A stretch of 37,424 nt of DNA from CAZAYB01 sp964489215 (lineage in GTDB: Bacteria > Planctomycetota > Phycisphaerae > Sedimentisphaerales > Anaerohalosphaeraceae). Of this stretch, positions 9,961 to 17,508 are shown in pieces. The notes beneath the pieces were generated by a model that saw nothing but the letters and a program-made list of their open reading frames with translations, was not told the DNA's origin and ran no database searches. The stretch's first letter is position 1. Each line of letters starts with the position of its first letter. The stretch covers positions 1 to 37,424 of the forward strand of contig CAZAYB010000001.1 of assembly GCA_964489215.1 (NCBI GenBank). The letters run 5' to 3'. The position numbers and the translations under genes are program-made.

Positions 9961-10854
9961 CTAATTCCTGGGCTTGATATCCGGCACCTTCTTCAAAAGC
10001 TCCATAGGCTCTGTCTCTGCATCAATAACAACTGTTGACTTCTCACTGAGAATGGTCTTCAAAGCTTCTATGTTACGCAAAAACAAAGCAAAATCCGGAT
10101 CCTCCTGTAGAAGCTTATAATAAGACGCCGCCTCTGCATCGCCAGCACCGCGTATAGACTGGGCATGGGTCTCCGCTATCGCCAGAATCTCAGTCTTCTT
10201 GGACTCAGCTTCTGTACGTATCGCAGTTGCCTGACTGCTGCCCTGTGCCAGAATTGCCTCGGTCTTACGCTGCCTGTCTGCTTTCATACGGGCAAAAACC
10301 TCCTGGGTAACCTTCTCACTTACACCAAGCTGCTTTATACCAACTGTCCTGACATTGATTCCGTATTCTTCTTCAGCAGGGCCCTCGATTGAATCGAGCA
10401 TCTGCTCCTCAATACTGGAAAACTGTATCTTTTCAGGATTGGAATTAACAAACTCACTGAAATAATGCTGACCTATCACAGTATTCTGTGAGTTCCTGAG
10501 CAAACTGAAAAGCTGTTTCTCCGCTCCATCCTTATCCTGGACAGATTCAAGGTACTTAAGAGGATCGCTGATGCTCCATATTACATAACTGGTAACAATA
10601 ATCGGCTCACCGCCTCGAGTATTGGTCTCTTCCATTACACTTTCATAAAGATATGAACGCGAATCAAACTTATAAACATGATTGATCGGCGTAGGCCACT
10701 TAAGATAAAGACCTGGCTTATCAAGGGTGCGAACCGGATCACCAAAAAGTGTTACAAGGGCAATCTCCGTCTCTCGAACCTGAAACGTGAACATGTAAAA
10801 CCCTAAAACAACTACAACCAATACAACAAAAATCAAACTTGATACATTCTTCAT
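9961..10854 (-). CDS. hflC: HflC-like SPFH/Band 7 membrane protein
   Basis: This is the second partner of the HflK/HflC membrane complex. The 297-residue product begins MKNVSSLIFVVLVVVVLGF, a signal-anchor TM, followed directly by the SPFH domain (ETEIALVTLFGDPVRTLDKP, GLYLKWPTPINHVYKFDSR) and a coiled-coil region with the usual RMKADRQRKTEAILAQGSS segment. I chose the ATG at 10854 because GAGGAAA stands ten bases upstream and the TM then starts at the N-terminus as in the family. A longer reading from 10902 would overlap the upstream gene and add 16 residues with no family support. The gene begins 19 bp after the stop of the polytopic SPFH gene. Confidence 0.91.
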   Translation of the reverse strand: MKNVSSLIFVVLVVVVLGFYMFTFQVRETEIALVTLFGDPVRTLDKPGLYLKWPTPINHVYKFDSRSYLYESVMEETNTRGGEPIIVTSYVIWSISDPLKYLESVQDKDGAEKQLFSLLRNSQNTVIGQHYFSEFVNSNPEKIQFSSIEEQMLDSIEGPAEEEYGINVRTVGIKQLGVSEKVTQEVFARMKADRQRKTEAILAQGSSQATAIRTEAESKKTEILAIAETHAQSIRGAGDAEAASYYKLLQEDPDFALFLRNIEALKTILSEKSTVVIDAETEPMELLKKVPDIKPRN

Positions 10855-10873
10855 AATATCTGTTTCCTCAAAA

Positions 10874-12901
10874 TTACTGTAATTCCTGCAGGTTAAGATC
10901 ATAAAGGCTGGGCATCAGATCATCCATCAGATCGATTATATAAACCTGCGTTCCACTCTTATCTGAAATTATTACGTATTTACGAATATCCATAAGCGCT
11001 TCTTCAAGCATACTTAACCGAAGCTCCGCCTTGTAAATCTCCGGAGCAGCCTTAAATGCCTTAAGCTGCTCATTAAATCTTTCTCCGCTGGCACGGGCAG
11101 AAGCGACACGGTCAAATGAATAGGCCCTGGCCTGGCTGAAAGTCTTGAAAATATCTCCTTCAGCATTATCCATCGCCTCATTTAACTCAGTTGCAGCCGA
11201 CGAAAGCTTAACCTTATCACCCTCTTCTTTGGCAAGCTGATAACTGCGAGCCAGCTGATAAAGCTTGTCAGCCTTACCAACAGAACCGGTCAAACTTGTA
11301 AGAACCTTATTACGCTCTGCCATAGCACCAAGAACGTCTGCCTGCTTCTTTTGAACACTTCCTATTACATTCTGATAGTCCTCTGCAACATCAGGAGGCG
11401 GATGAACACCCTGCAAACCAAGCAAAACTATTTCAACCCCAAGCTTAGCCTCATCTGCGGCACCCTGTACGCGCTTTCGAAGAATCTCAGACGCTTTCTT
11501 TCGACCTGCACCAAGCAAAGATACTTCATCACCCTCTTCAGTTTCAATATGAGCACTTACCGCAAACTTAACAAGCTCCCTATAACATATAGCACTAAGT
11601 ATCTCCTCACTGTCAACATGATTATAAATATAATTATAAATATTGTTTATCTTGAAATGAACCGGTGCGTTCGCCCTGACAAGACTCACAGGAACAGTAC
11701 CCTCATCATCACTGGCAGAACTGCTGGCTACAAGAAGATTGTATTCTTTATCATAATGCTCCTTGCCCCACAAAAGATGTGAAGGCCGGGTAAACTGCTC
11801 CCCGCTTTCATATTCATAACCAATACTTAGAACATAAATCTCGCCTGTCGAATGAATATAAGCCTTGTCAAAAGGCCAGGGCCATTTTAAATGCATACCC
11901 GGACCGAACGGCTTACCACCGCCGACAGGACTGCCAAGATGTTCGATTATCGCCTGTTCACCAGGGCCTACTATCACAATACAGCTGTAAAGATAAAGAA
12001 GCAATATAGCTGTCATTATCAATGGCAATATCGCCTTTTCAAGCAGCTTGTAAAACCAGGTCTGAGAAACCTTGAAACCAAACTGATAATCCAGTGTGCT
12101 TGCAAATGTATGAAAAACACCCCCCGGCTCATTAAATATGCCAAGAAGCCTGCTGTCAAAAGCAAGACGGGAAACCTGACCGGCAACCCTGGGCCTGTAA
12201 ATATCCAAAACAACATTAAGAACAAGCTCAACACCAACAACAAAAATAACTCCGCAGATAACATAACCCATTATATCCAGACCAAAAAATTTGTTGTAAT
12301 GGGCAAATATCAACGATATTGCGGTTAAAAAAGAAAGAACTGAGCCCGCCAGCATATAAGAACCACCGCCACGTAAAGGCTGCCATTTAGCTTCACTGCT
12401 CATACCGGTAACATATCGACTTATCAGAAAACCAGCAAAGGCTATAACAGCAAGAAGAACCGAACTGATCTGAAGGTTCGTCGGATCGTCAAGAACTTCT
12501 CCTCTAAGAGAACGAAAGACAAAGACCGAGACAATAATCTCAAAACAGGCCAAAAGTAAAGAAAAACCAGGAACAAACCATTTCTCAAAGAAACGAAGAC
12601 GCTTTTGAGCTACCGCGAAAAGTTCTTTCTGGTCCCGATTTGCCTGAAATATCGTTTCTGAATTCTTGGCCTTGGACAATTGGTCAAGATCCAGCTTTTC
12701 CTGCTCAGCGAGATGCCGCTGATAAAATAAGAAAACAAGAAAAAGCCAGACCGAAAGATTGCCGAGCATAAGCCAGCTTAAAGCAGCAACTGCCAGCGAT
12801 TTGGATGCACCATAAAGAATAAAGCATATCAACCAGAATATTACACTTACAATTAAACTTACGATCGCCGTGTAAAGCGCCTTCTTAGAACCTTGGTTCA
12901 T
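10874..12901 (-). CDS. Polytopic membrane protein with C-terminal SPFH/Band 7 domain
   Basis: This is a third SPFH-domain protein, first in the hflC-hflK operon and built differently from either. Seven hydrophobic segments are visible at about residues 10-30, 37-60, 109-130, 145-165, 183-201, 208-233 and 288-310. The last leads straight into an HflK-like SPFH domain (VGPGEQAIIEHLGSP, FGPGMHLKWPWPFDKAY) and a long coiled coil (about 490-640). At 675 residues it is far longer than HflK or HflC. A charged loop at 61-105 separates the second and third TMs. The start is an ATG with AGGAAA seven bases upstream. The family is probably HflK-like, with an added polytopic domain whose role is unknown. 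It could be a scaffold linking an HflKC-type ring to the transporters encoded downstream, which is inference from gene order. Confidence 0.85.
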   Translation of the reverse strand: MNQGSKKALYTAIVSLIVSVIFWLICFILYGASKSLAVAALSWLMLGNLSVWLFLVFLFYQRHLAEQEKLDLDQLSKAKNSETIFQANRDQKELFAVAQKRLRFFEKWFVPGFSLLLACFEIIVSVFVFRSLRGEVLDDPTNLQISSVLLAVIAFAGFLISRYVTGMSSEAKWQPLRGGGSYMLAGSVLSFLTAISLIFAHYNKFFGLDIMGYVICGVIFVVGVELVLNVVLDIYRPRVAGQVSRLAFDSRLLGIFNEPGGVFHTFASTLDYQFGFKVSQTWFYKLLEKAILPLIMTAILLLYLYSCIVIVGPGEQAIIEHLGSPVGGGKPFGPGMHLKWPWPFDKAYIHSTGEIYVLSIGYEYESGEQFTRPSHLLWGKEHYDKEYNLLVASSSASDDEGTVPVSLVRANAPVHFKINNIYNYIYNHVDSEEILSAICYRELVKFAVSAHIETEEGDEVSLLGAGRKKASEILRKRVQGAADEAKLGVEIVLLGLQGVHPPPDVAEDYQNVIGSVQKKQADVLGAMAERNKVLTSLTGSVGKADKLYQLARSYQLAKEEGDKVKLSSAATELNEAMDNAEGDIFKTFSQARAYSFDRVASARASGERFNEQLKAFKAAPEIYKAELRLSMLEEALMDIRKYVIISDKSGTQVYIIDLMDDLMPSLYDLNLQELQ

Positions 12902-12965
12902 AAGTCAATTTCCTGCCAATCTATGAACAATTATTGTTAAAACCTGTATTATTACATAAAATTTG

Positions 12966-12984
12966 TGTAAAGCAAGCCTTTACA
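12966..12984. promoter_or_regulatory. 19-bp dyad, candidate operator between divergent operons
   Basis: A perfect inverted repeat, TGTAAAG-CAAGC-CTTTACA, lies midway in the 147-bp region between the SPFH operon (minus) and the orphan ABC permease (plus). Its right arm contains the TTTACA -35 box of the plus-strand promoter. The minus-strand candidate -35 (TTGCTT, 12975-12970) falls within the spacer and left arm. The position suits a repressor or activator controlling both units. The binding protein is unknown. Confidence 0.4.
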
Positions 12985-13007
12985 TTTTCGATATCTCATA
13001 ATATAAC
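12979..13007 (+). promoter_or_regulatory. Sigma-70-type promoter of the orphan ABC permease
   Basis: TTTACA (12979-12984), a 17-base spacer, then TATAAC (13002-13007) is a good vegetative promoter match, 42 bases upstream of the ATG at 13049. A weaker minus-strand candidate for the SPFH operon is TTGCTT (12975-12970), 18 bases, TAATAC (12951-12946). Confidence 0.5.
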
Positions 13008-13048
13008 AGTTAATAATACTAACATGTAGCTATTTCGGATAAAAACTT

Positions 13049-14014
13049 ATGTTTTCTAAAACTTTTGCTATTGCCAAAAACACTTTTATTGAAACAATAC
13101 GACAGCCAGTTTTCATCGTTATCATAGGTTTTGCAATACTTCTGTACATATTGAGCCCATCGATAACAATGTACACAATAGACGAAGATGTAAAGTTACT
13201 GCGCGAATTAGGCCTATCTACGCTTTTTCTGGCGGGTTTGTTCATAGCAGTTTTTTCAGCTACAGGAGCACTTACAGAAGAAATTGAAACAGGTACAATC
13301 ACTACTGTACTGTCAAAACCAATAAACAGGGCAAATTTCCTCATAGGAAAATTTCTCGGTATCGTTGCAGCAGTCCTAATCTCACATTTCATTCTTTCGG
13401 TCGCTCACATGTCCGCGGTAAGACACGGAGTGCTGGAAACAGCTTCAGATCAGCACGACTGGGTAGTAATTACCGCATCTTCTGCGGCACTGCTGACAGC
13501 CCTTTTGATAACAGCTTTTCTAAACTATACTTACGACTGGAATTTCTGCGCAACTGTAGTCATAAATACCTTTATTTGCTCAGCAATAGCTTTTACCGTT
13601 CTGCTTTTTATAGACAGAGATTGGAAATTCAACCCCGGCAACACACAAATCACACTTTTCGACTTTTACTCCTCAATACTGCTGCTGTTTGCAATAATTG
13701 TGCTGGTAGCCCTGGCAGTGATGTTCTCTACAAGATTCAATGTGGTAATAACACTGGCTTTTTGTGTCGCTGCTTTCATGCTCGGACTAATAAGCGACTA
13801 TGTATTTGGAAGATTCGCTGATACTTATATCTGGGCTAAAATAGGTAAGATAATTTCTCCAAACTTCCAGGTTTTCTGGGTAAGCGATGCAATATATCAA
13901 CAATCTTCGATACAGCCGTCCTATATCGCCATAACGTCAATATATGCTATATTTTACATTTTAGGAATACTCACATTGGCAATAGCTTTTTTCAGAAACA
14001 GGCAGGTAGGTTAA
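13049..14014 (+). CDS. Orphan ABC-2 type transporter permease
   Basis: This is a membrane subunit of an ABC exporter in the ABC-2 group. The 321-residue product has about six TM segments: roughly 22-42, 60-80, 108-125, 150-195, 215-260 and 295-315. After the second TM comes TEEIETGTITTVLSKPINR and FLIGKFLG, the motif typical of the cytoplasmic coupling helix in NosY-like and other ABC-2 permeases. No ATPase gene adjoins it; the divergent operon encodes the nearest one (5339-6616), which already has its own permease. It shares a dyad-containing promoter region with the divergent SPFH operon and ends 29 bp before the convergent acetyltransferase gene. The start is an ATG with only a weak CGGA upstream. 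The substrate is unknown. Confidence 0.88.
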   Translation: MFSKTFAIAKNTFIETIRQPVFIVIIGFAILLYILSPSITMYTIDEDVKLLRELGLSTLFLAGLFIAVFSATGALTEEIETGTITTVLSKPINRANFLIGKFLGIVAAVLISHFILSVAHMSAVRHGVLETASDQHDWVVITASSAALLTALLITAFLNYTYDWNFCATVVINTFICSAIAFTVLLFIDRDWKFNPGNTQITLFDFYSSILLLFAIIVLVALAVMFSTRFNVVITLAFCVAAFMLGLISDYVFGRFADTYIWAKIGKIISPNFQVFWVSDAIYQQSSIQPSYIAITSIYAIFYILGILTLAIAFFRNRQVG

Positions 14015-14043
14015 ATAATTCCGCCGGATTAGCCTGTGAATCC

Positions 14044-14499
14044 TTAATTAACCGCTATAGTCAAAGCTATTTCATCACAATGATCATTCTTGCTGCACTT
14101 GGCACAATCGCTCCAGACTTTCATAGGCAAACTCGCCTTTTCAACCCTCTCAAAGCCTATTTTCTCAAAAAAAACTGGCTCAAGAGTCAAAGTAAAGACC
14201 TTTTTAACCCCCAAAACTCTCGATTCATCGATAACTGCCTTAACAAGGGACTTTCCGACTCCCTTGCCAAAAAAATCTTCATTAACAGCCAGTGACTTTA
14301 TCTCAGCAAGATCCTTCCAGACCACCCTAAGCGCACAACAGCCGACAACTTTGCCCTGCTCTTGTGCAACTGTAAATATCTGAATATTCTCATAAATATC
14401 AGATAATGGCCGAAAAAGCATACGCTCAAGCTCAGCATAGGAGCTTATCAAGTCGTAAATTGACTGAGCATCTGAAATTTTTGCCTTTCTTATTTGCAT
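14044..14499 (-). CDS. argA: Short ArgA-type N-acetyltransferase (probable N-acetylglutamate synthase)
   Basis: This GNAT-fold enzyme probably transfers acetyl from acetyl-CoA to glutamate, the first step of arginine synthesis. The 151-residue product matches the short stand-alone ArgA type known from deltaproteobacteria and related phyla: N-terminal IRKAKISDAQSIYDLI, VVGCCALRVVWKDLAEIKSL, the acetyl-CoA loop GKGVGKS (78-84), FFEKIGF and a C-terminal Cys triplet (C132, C135, C141) in DCAKCSKNDHCDE that could bind a metal. It lacks the amino-acid-kinase domain of E. coli ArgA. Another arginine gene, argG, lies at 24449-25705. The ATG at 14499 has no Shine-Dalgarno, and a perfect TATAAT ends six bases upstream, so the mRNA is probably leaderless. 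A general GNAT of other specificity remains possible. Confidence 0.8.
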   Translation of the reverse strand: MQIRKAKISDAQSIYDLISSYAELERMLFRPLSDIYENIQIFTVAQEQGKVVGCCALRVVWKDLAEIKSLAVNEDFFGKGVGKSLVKAVIDESRVLGVKKVFTLTLEPVFFEKIGFERVEKASLPMKVWSDCAKCSKNDHCDEIALTIAVN

Positions 14500-14505
14500 A
14501 TCTTG

Positions 14506-14533
14506 ATTATACTGATAAGTTTATAAAATACAA
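14506..14533 (-). promoter_or_regulatory. Promoter of the argA-like gene, predicting a leaderless transcript
   Basis: On the minus strand, TTGTAT (14533-14528), a 16-base spacer and a perfect TATAAT (14511-14506) precede the ATG at 14499. Six bases separate the -10 hexamer from the A of the ATG, which puts the expected +1 on the start codon itself. Confidence 0.5.
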
Positions 14534-14544
14534 TATTGTTCATT

Positions 14545-14576
14545 TTTAGGCACAATACACAATTATTGAGCCTAAA
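14545..14576. repeat. Inverted repeat in the divergent argA-like/acyl-cassette spacer
   Basis: Arms TTTAGGC-A-CAAT (14545-14556) and ATTG-A-GCCTAAA (14565-14576) pair at 11 of 12 positions around an 8-base loop. It lies upstream of both divergent genes, just behind the -35 of the acetyltransferase promoter. It could be an operator for either gene or a hairpin. There is no T-tract, so it is not a good terminator. Confidence 0.4.
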
Positions 14577-14638
14577 CAAACTAAAACCTTGAAAAAAAGC
14601 TGGAAAATGCGCCCAATATTATTAAAATCTGCAAAATC

Positions 14639-15106
14639 ATGAAATTTATTCTAATAGACAATATTATCGAAATTAAAAGCGGAGAAATGATAAAAGCCGT
14701 TAAATCTGTCTCTCTGGCAGAAGAATACCTCGGTGACCATTTCCCAAAGTTCCCGGTACTTCCGGGAGTGCTGCTGCTCCAGGGCATGATTGAATCGGCA
14801 TCATGGCTTGTAAGAGAGAAAAATGACTTCAGCAAAAGCATGATATTGCTGGATAATACAAAAAATGTTAAATATAAGAGTTTCGCTTCACCTGGAAAAC
14901 AAATACAATATACTGTACAGGCAAAATCCATTGAACAGGACCAAAGCTCTTTCAAAGCAAGAGGCGACTGTCAGGATGAACCGATTGTCGAAGCCAGGAT
15001 ACAGCTAAGGCATTTCAACCTTGCTGATGATAACCCGAAAATGGAATCAGTAGATAAAAATATTATTAAACAGTTACGGCAGCGATGGAAGCTGCTCACC
15101 CAATAG
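14639..15106 (+). CDS. FabZ-like hotdog protein, catalytic Glu replaced by Gln
   Basis: The 155-residue product has the hotdog fold of (3R)-hydroxyacyl-ACP dehydratases (FabZ/FabA group), which remove water from beta-hydroxyacyl-ACP. The active-site region reads DHFPKFPVLPGVLLLQGM. The catalytic His is present (H34), but the position of the FabZ catalytic Glu is Q48. Its paralogue at 15704-16168 has E48 at the same position. This copy may therefore be catalytically weak or a structural partner. It is the first gene of the acyl cassette, 46 bp before the ACP gene. No clear Shine-Dalgarno precedes the ATG, so the leader may be short. Thioesterase-like function is a less likely alternative. Confidence 0.82.
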   Translation: MKFILIDNIIEIKSGEMIKAVKSVSLAEEYLGDHFPKFPVLPGVLLLQGMIESASWLVREKNDFSKSMILLDNTKNVKYKSFASPGKQIQYTVQAKSIEQDQSSFKARGDCQDEPIVEARIQLRHFNLADDNPKMESVDKNIIKQLRQRWKLLTQ

Positions 15107-15152
15107 CAGGTGATAATTAAAAGGAATTTAGAAAAAAACGGAGGCAATAAAC

Positions 15153-15545
15153 ATGGCAATGAGTCGCGATGAAATTTTCCAGGAAGTTCAGGAAGTACTT
15201 GTAGATGCTCTGGGACTCGACGATGATGAAGTAACAGAAGATGCTACTTTAATGGGAGACCTTGGAGCTGAAAGCATAGACTTTCTAGACATAGTATTCA
15301 GACTCGAAAAAGCATTTGGAATCAAAATACCCAGAGAAGAGCTTTTCCCTGCAGAAAGTCTTATGAACAACCCCGAGTACGTCAGCAACGGAAAACTTAC
15401 AGAAAAGGGACTGGAAGAATTCAAGAAAAGAATGCCCCACACTGATTTTTCTTCATTTGAAAGCGACCCGGATGTGAATAAAATTGCCGACCTCTTCACA
15501 GTCGGTGCCGTCGTAAACTTTGTAGAAACAAGGGTAAACAGTTAA
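15153..15545 (+). CDS. Acyl carrier protein, long variant with insertion
   Basis: This carrier protein holds growing acyl chains as thioesters on a 4'-phosphopantetheine arm. The attachment site is S41 in LGAESIDFLDIVFRLEKAFGI, with the helix II that follows typical of ACP. ACPs usually have 75-90 residues; this one has 130 because about 45 residues (roughly 62-106) are inserted between helix II and the C-terminal helix (IADLFTVGAVVNFVETRV). The product is strongly acidic, as expected. The ATG at 15153 has a good GGAGG eight bases upstream. Its place between two hotdog genes and ahead of two ketosynthase genes marks it as the dedicated carrier of this cassette. Confidence 0.92.
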   Translation: MAMSRDEIFQEVQEVLVDALGLDDDEVTEDATLMGDLGAESIDFLDIVFRLEKAFGIKIPREELFPAESLMNNPEYVSNGKLTEKGLEEFKKRMPHTDFSSFESDPDVNKIADLFTVGAVVNFVETRVNS

Positions 15546-15646
15546 AAAGCTTAAAAATAAACTGAAGCAACACGTATCAGAAAAACATGACCAGTACCCT
15601 TACAAGAAATAATGTAGTGGCTCTGATTTTTAAGGACAGCTCAATC

Positions 15647-15676
15647 TCGGCAGGTTCGCTTTGGTGGCCCTGCCGA
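15647..15676 (+). repeat. GC-rich hairpin between the ACP and second hotdog gene
   Basis: TCGGCAGG (15647-15654) and CCTGCCGA (15669-15676) form a perfect 8-bp stem with a 14-base loop in the 158-bp spacer. Only a short, interrupted T-run (ATCTTTTAAG) follows, so it may be a weak terminator or an mRNA-stabilising or processing site. Either would let the ACP be made in excess of the downstream enzymes. Confidence 0.45.
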
Positions 15677-15703
15677 ATCTTTTAAGAATATTTTGGCATA
15701 AAA

Positions 15704-16168
15704 ATGAGATGGATCTGGATAGACAAATTCCTTGAGTTCAACAATGGCAAAAATGCTGTTGCTCTGAAAAATGTAACAATGGCAGAGGAACACATCCATG
15801 ACCATTTCCCTGGATTCCCCGTAATGCCGGAGTGCCTCATGATCGAAGCAATGGCGCAAACTGGTGGAATACTCGTAGGGGCCGCAAGGGATTTCAAGGA
15901 AAAGGTCATACTCGCAAAAGTCAAAAAAGCAAAGTTTCATCATTACGTAAAACCAGGGGATACAATCACCCTTCACGCGGACATGGATTCAATCGCCGAT
16001 GAAGCGGCGCAGATAACCGGTAAAATAATGAGAGACAAAACGCTAATCGCAGAAATCGATATGATGTTCAGTCATATTGACCAGAACCTAGCAGGAAAAA
16101 AATTCCCCGAAGAAAATTTCGTCTTCACCGAAACTTTCGCTTCACTTCTCAGAGGCTTTATTGATTAA
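15704..16168 (+). CDS. FabZ-like (3R)-hydroxyacyl-ACP dehydratase
   Basis: This is the second hotdog dehydratase of the cassette, 154 residues. Its active-site region DHFPGFPVMPECLMIEAMAQ keeps both FabZ catalytic residues: H34 on the first strand-loop and E48 on the central helix. One oddity is Glu at position 43, where FabZ has Gly (PG becomes PE), next to the substrate tunnel. It aligns end to end with the 14639-15106 product (both begin with a WID/LID segment and have H34), so the two are paralogues that could form a heterodimer. The expected reaction is 3-hydroxyacyl-ACP to trans-2-enoyl-ACP. The ATG at 15704 lacks a clear Shine-Dalgarno. It precedes the first ketosynthase gene by 16 bp. 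Confidence 0.87.
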   Translation: MRWIWIDKFLEFNNGKNAVALKNVTMAEEHIHDHFPGFPVMPECLMIEAMAQTGGILVGAARDFKEKVILAKVKKAKFHHYVKPGDTITLHADMDSIADEAAQITGKIMRDKTLIAEIDMMFSHIDQNLAGKKFPEENFVFTETFASLLRGFID

Positions 16169-16184
16169 GTAAACCGGAGAATAA

Positions 16185-17504
16185 ATGACCCAAACCAAAG
16201 TCGCAATTACAGGATTAGGCGCTATTACACCACTGGGACTTGATTTTCAGCAAACCTGGGAACAGCTGCTCCTCGGAAACGTCGGAATCGACAAAATCTC
16301 CGCATTTAACCCATCCAGGTTTTCGTGCAGACTTGCCGGACAAACACCTCCGTTTAAGATAAACAAAAACGTCCCGAAATCCTATCGAAAAGCTGTAAAA
16401 TTAATGAGCAGGGACATTGAACTTGCAATCATGGCAGCAAACGATGCCCTGAAAAGCGCCAAAATAAATACAAAAGCCTCTCAGCAAACTGAAGTCTCTG
16501 ACTATGACCCCGCAAAAATGGCAGTGAACATAGGAGCAGGACTGATAAGCGCCGACCTGGTTGAACTGGCACAACCTGTAGCCGATTCAGTTACTGACGA
16601 AAAATTTGATATACACAAATGGGGAACCTCCGGGATGGAAGCTCTGACTCCTATCTGGCTCCTTAAGTATCTGCCGAACATGCCCGCATGCCACATCGGA
16701 ATTATCCATGATATACAAGGGCCCAGCAACACAATAACATGCGGAGAAGTCGCCGGCCATCTGGCAATTACCGAAGCGGCCGAAATGATAAAAAGAGATT
16801 CTGTCGACATTGCTCTGGCTGGAGGTACCGAAGGAAAAGTCAATCCTATTGTAATGCTCAGACAATGCCTGTTGAAGAGATCCAATCCAGACAGTAACGA
16901 TTCTCCAAAAACTGCCTGCAGACCTTTCGATGCAAACGCCTCTGGAAGTATCTTCGGCGAAGCGTCCGGAATGATTATTATGGAAAAACTCGCTCACACT
17001 GAAAAAAGAAACATAAAACCGCTGGCATTTTTCCAGGGATGGGGTGCAAGCAACAGCCTCAACCCCGAATACGAACACCTCGAAAATTCAGGTCAGGCAC
17101 TGCAAATTGCTATAGAGCAGGCAATCGAAGATGCAAATATCTCGCCTTCACAAATAGACCTGATAATACCAACAGGTTCAGCAATCCCCCAGGATGACAA
17201 AGCTGAGGCAAAGGCCATTTCAAATGCCTTAAAAGATTCTGCACAAAATGCGATAACACTGCCGTTAAAAAGCATGCTTAGCTTCACCGGAGCCGCATCA
17301 GGCTCACTCGATATCGCAGTTGCCGTAAAGGCAATGAATGAATCAACAATTCCGCCAGCGGTAAACTGCGAAAATAAAGCTGACTATGTAAAACTGAACA
17401 TAAAAAACACCAAAACTCAAAAAGATATACGTTACTCATTGATATGCGGATACAGTTTCGGAGGTCAAACCGCAGCTGTCATATTAAAAAATGCAAACGG
17501 ATAA
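16185..17504 (+). CDS. Ketosynthase-fold protein lacking the catalytic triad (chain-length-factor-like)
   Basis: The thiolase-fold layout matches beta-ketoacyl-ACP synthase II (439 residues, starts TKVAITGLGAITPLG, ends CGYSFGGQTAAVILK), but the Cys-His-His triad is gone. Aligned with the next gene, the catalytic Cys position is E188 (GPSNTITCGEVAGHLA, with a Cys two residues early at 186). The first His is T330 (IIPTGSAIPQDD in place of STHGTSTGEND) and the second His is F367 (LKSMLSFTGAASG). The structural Lys before the second His is kept (K362). This pattern is like the KS-beta/chain-length factor of type II polyketide and aryl-polyene systems, which dimerises with an intact KS. GGAGA precedes the ATG at 16185. 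The KS-beta role is inference from sequence and from the adjacent intact KS. Confidence 0.86.
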   Translation: MTQTKVAITGLGAITPLGLDFQQTWEQLLLGNVGIDKISAFNPSRFSCRLAGQTPPFKINKNVPKSYRKAVKLMSRDIELAIMAANDALKSAKINTKASQQTEVSDYDPAKMAVNIGAGLISADLVELAQPVADSVTDEKFDIHKWGTSGMEALTPIWLLKYLPNMPACHIGIIHDIQGPSNTITCGEVAGHLAITEAAEMIKRDSVDIALAGGTEGKVNPIVMLRQCLLKRSNPDSNDSPKTACRPFDANASGSIFGEASGMIIMEKLAHTEKRNIKPLAFFQGWGASNSLNPEYEHLENSGQALQIAIEQAIEDANISPSQIDLIIPTGSAIPQDDKAEAKAISNALKDSAQNAITLPLKSMLSFTGAASGSLDIAVAVKAMNESTIPPAVNCENKADYVKLNIKNTKTQKDIRYSLICGYSFGGQTAAVILKNANG

Positions 17505-17508
17505 TATT

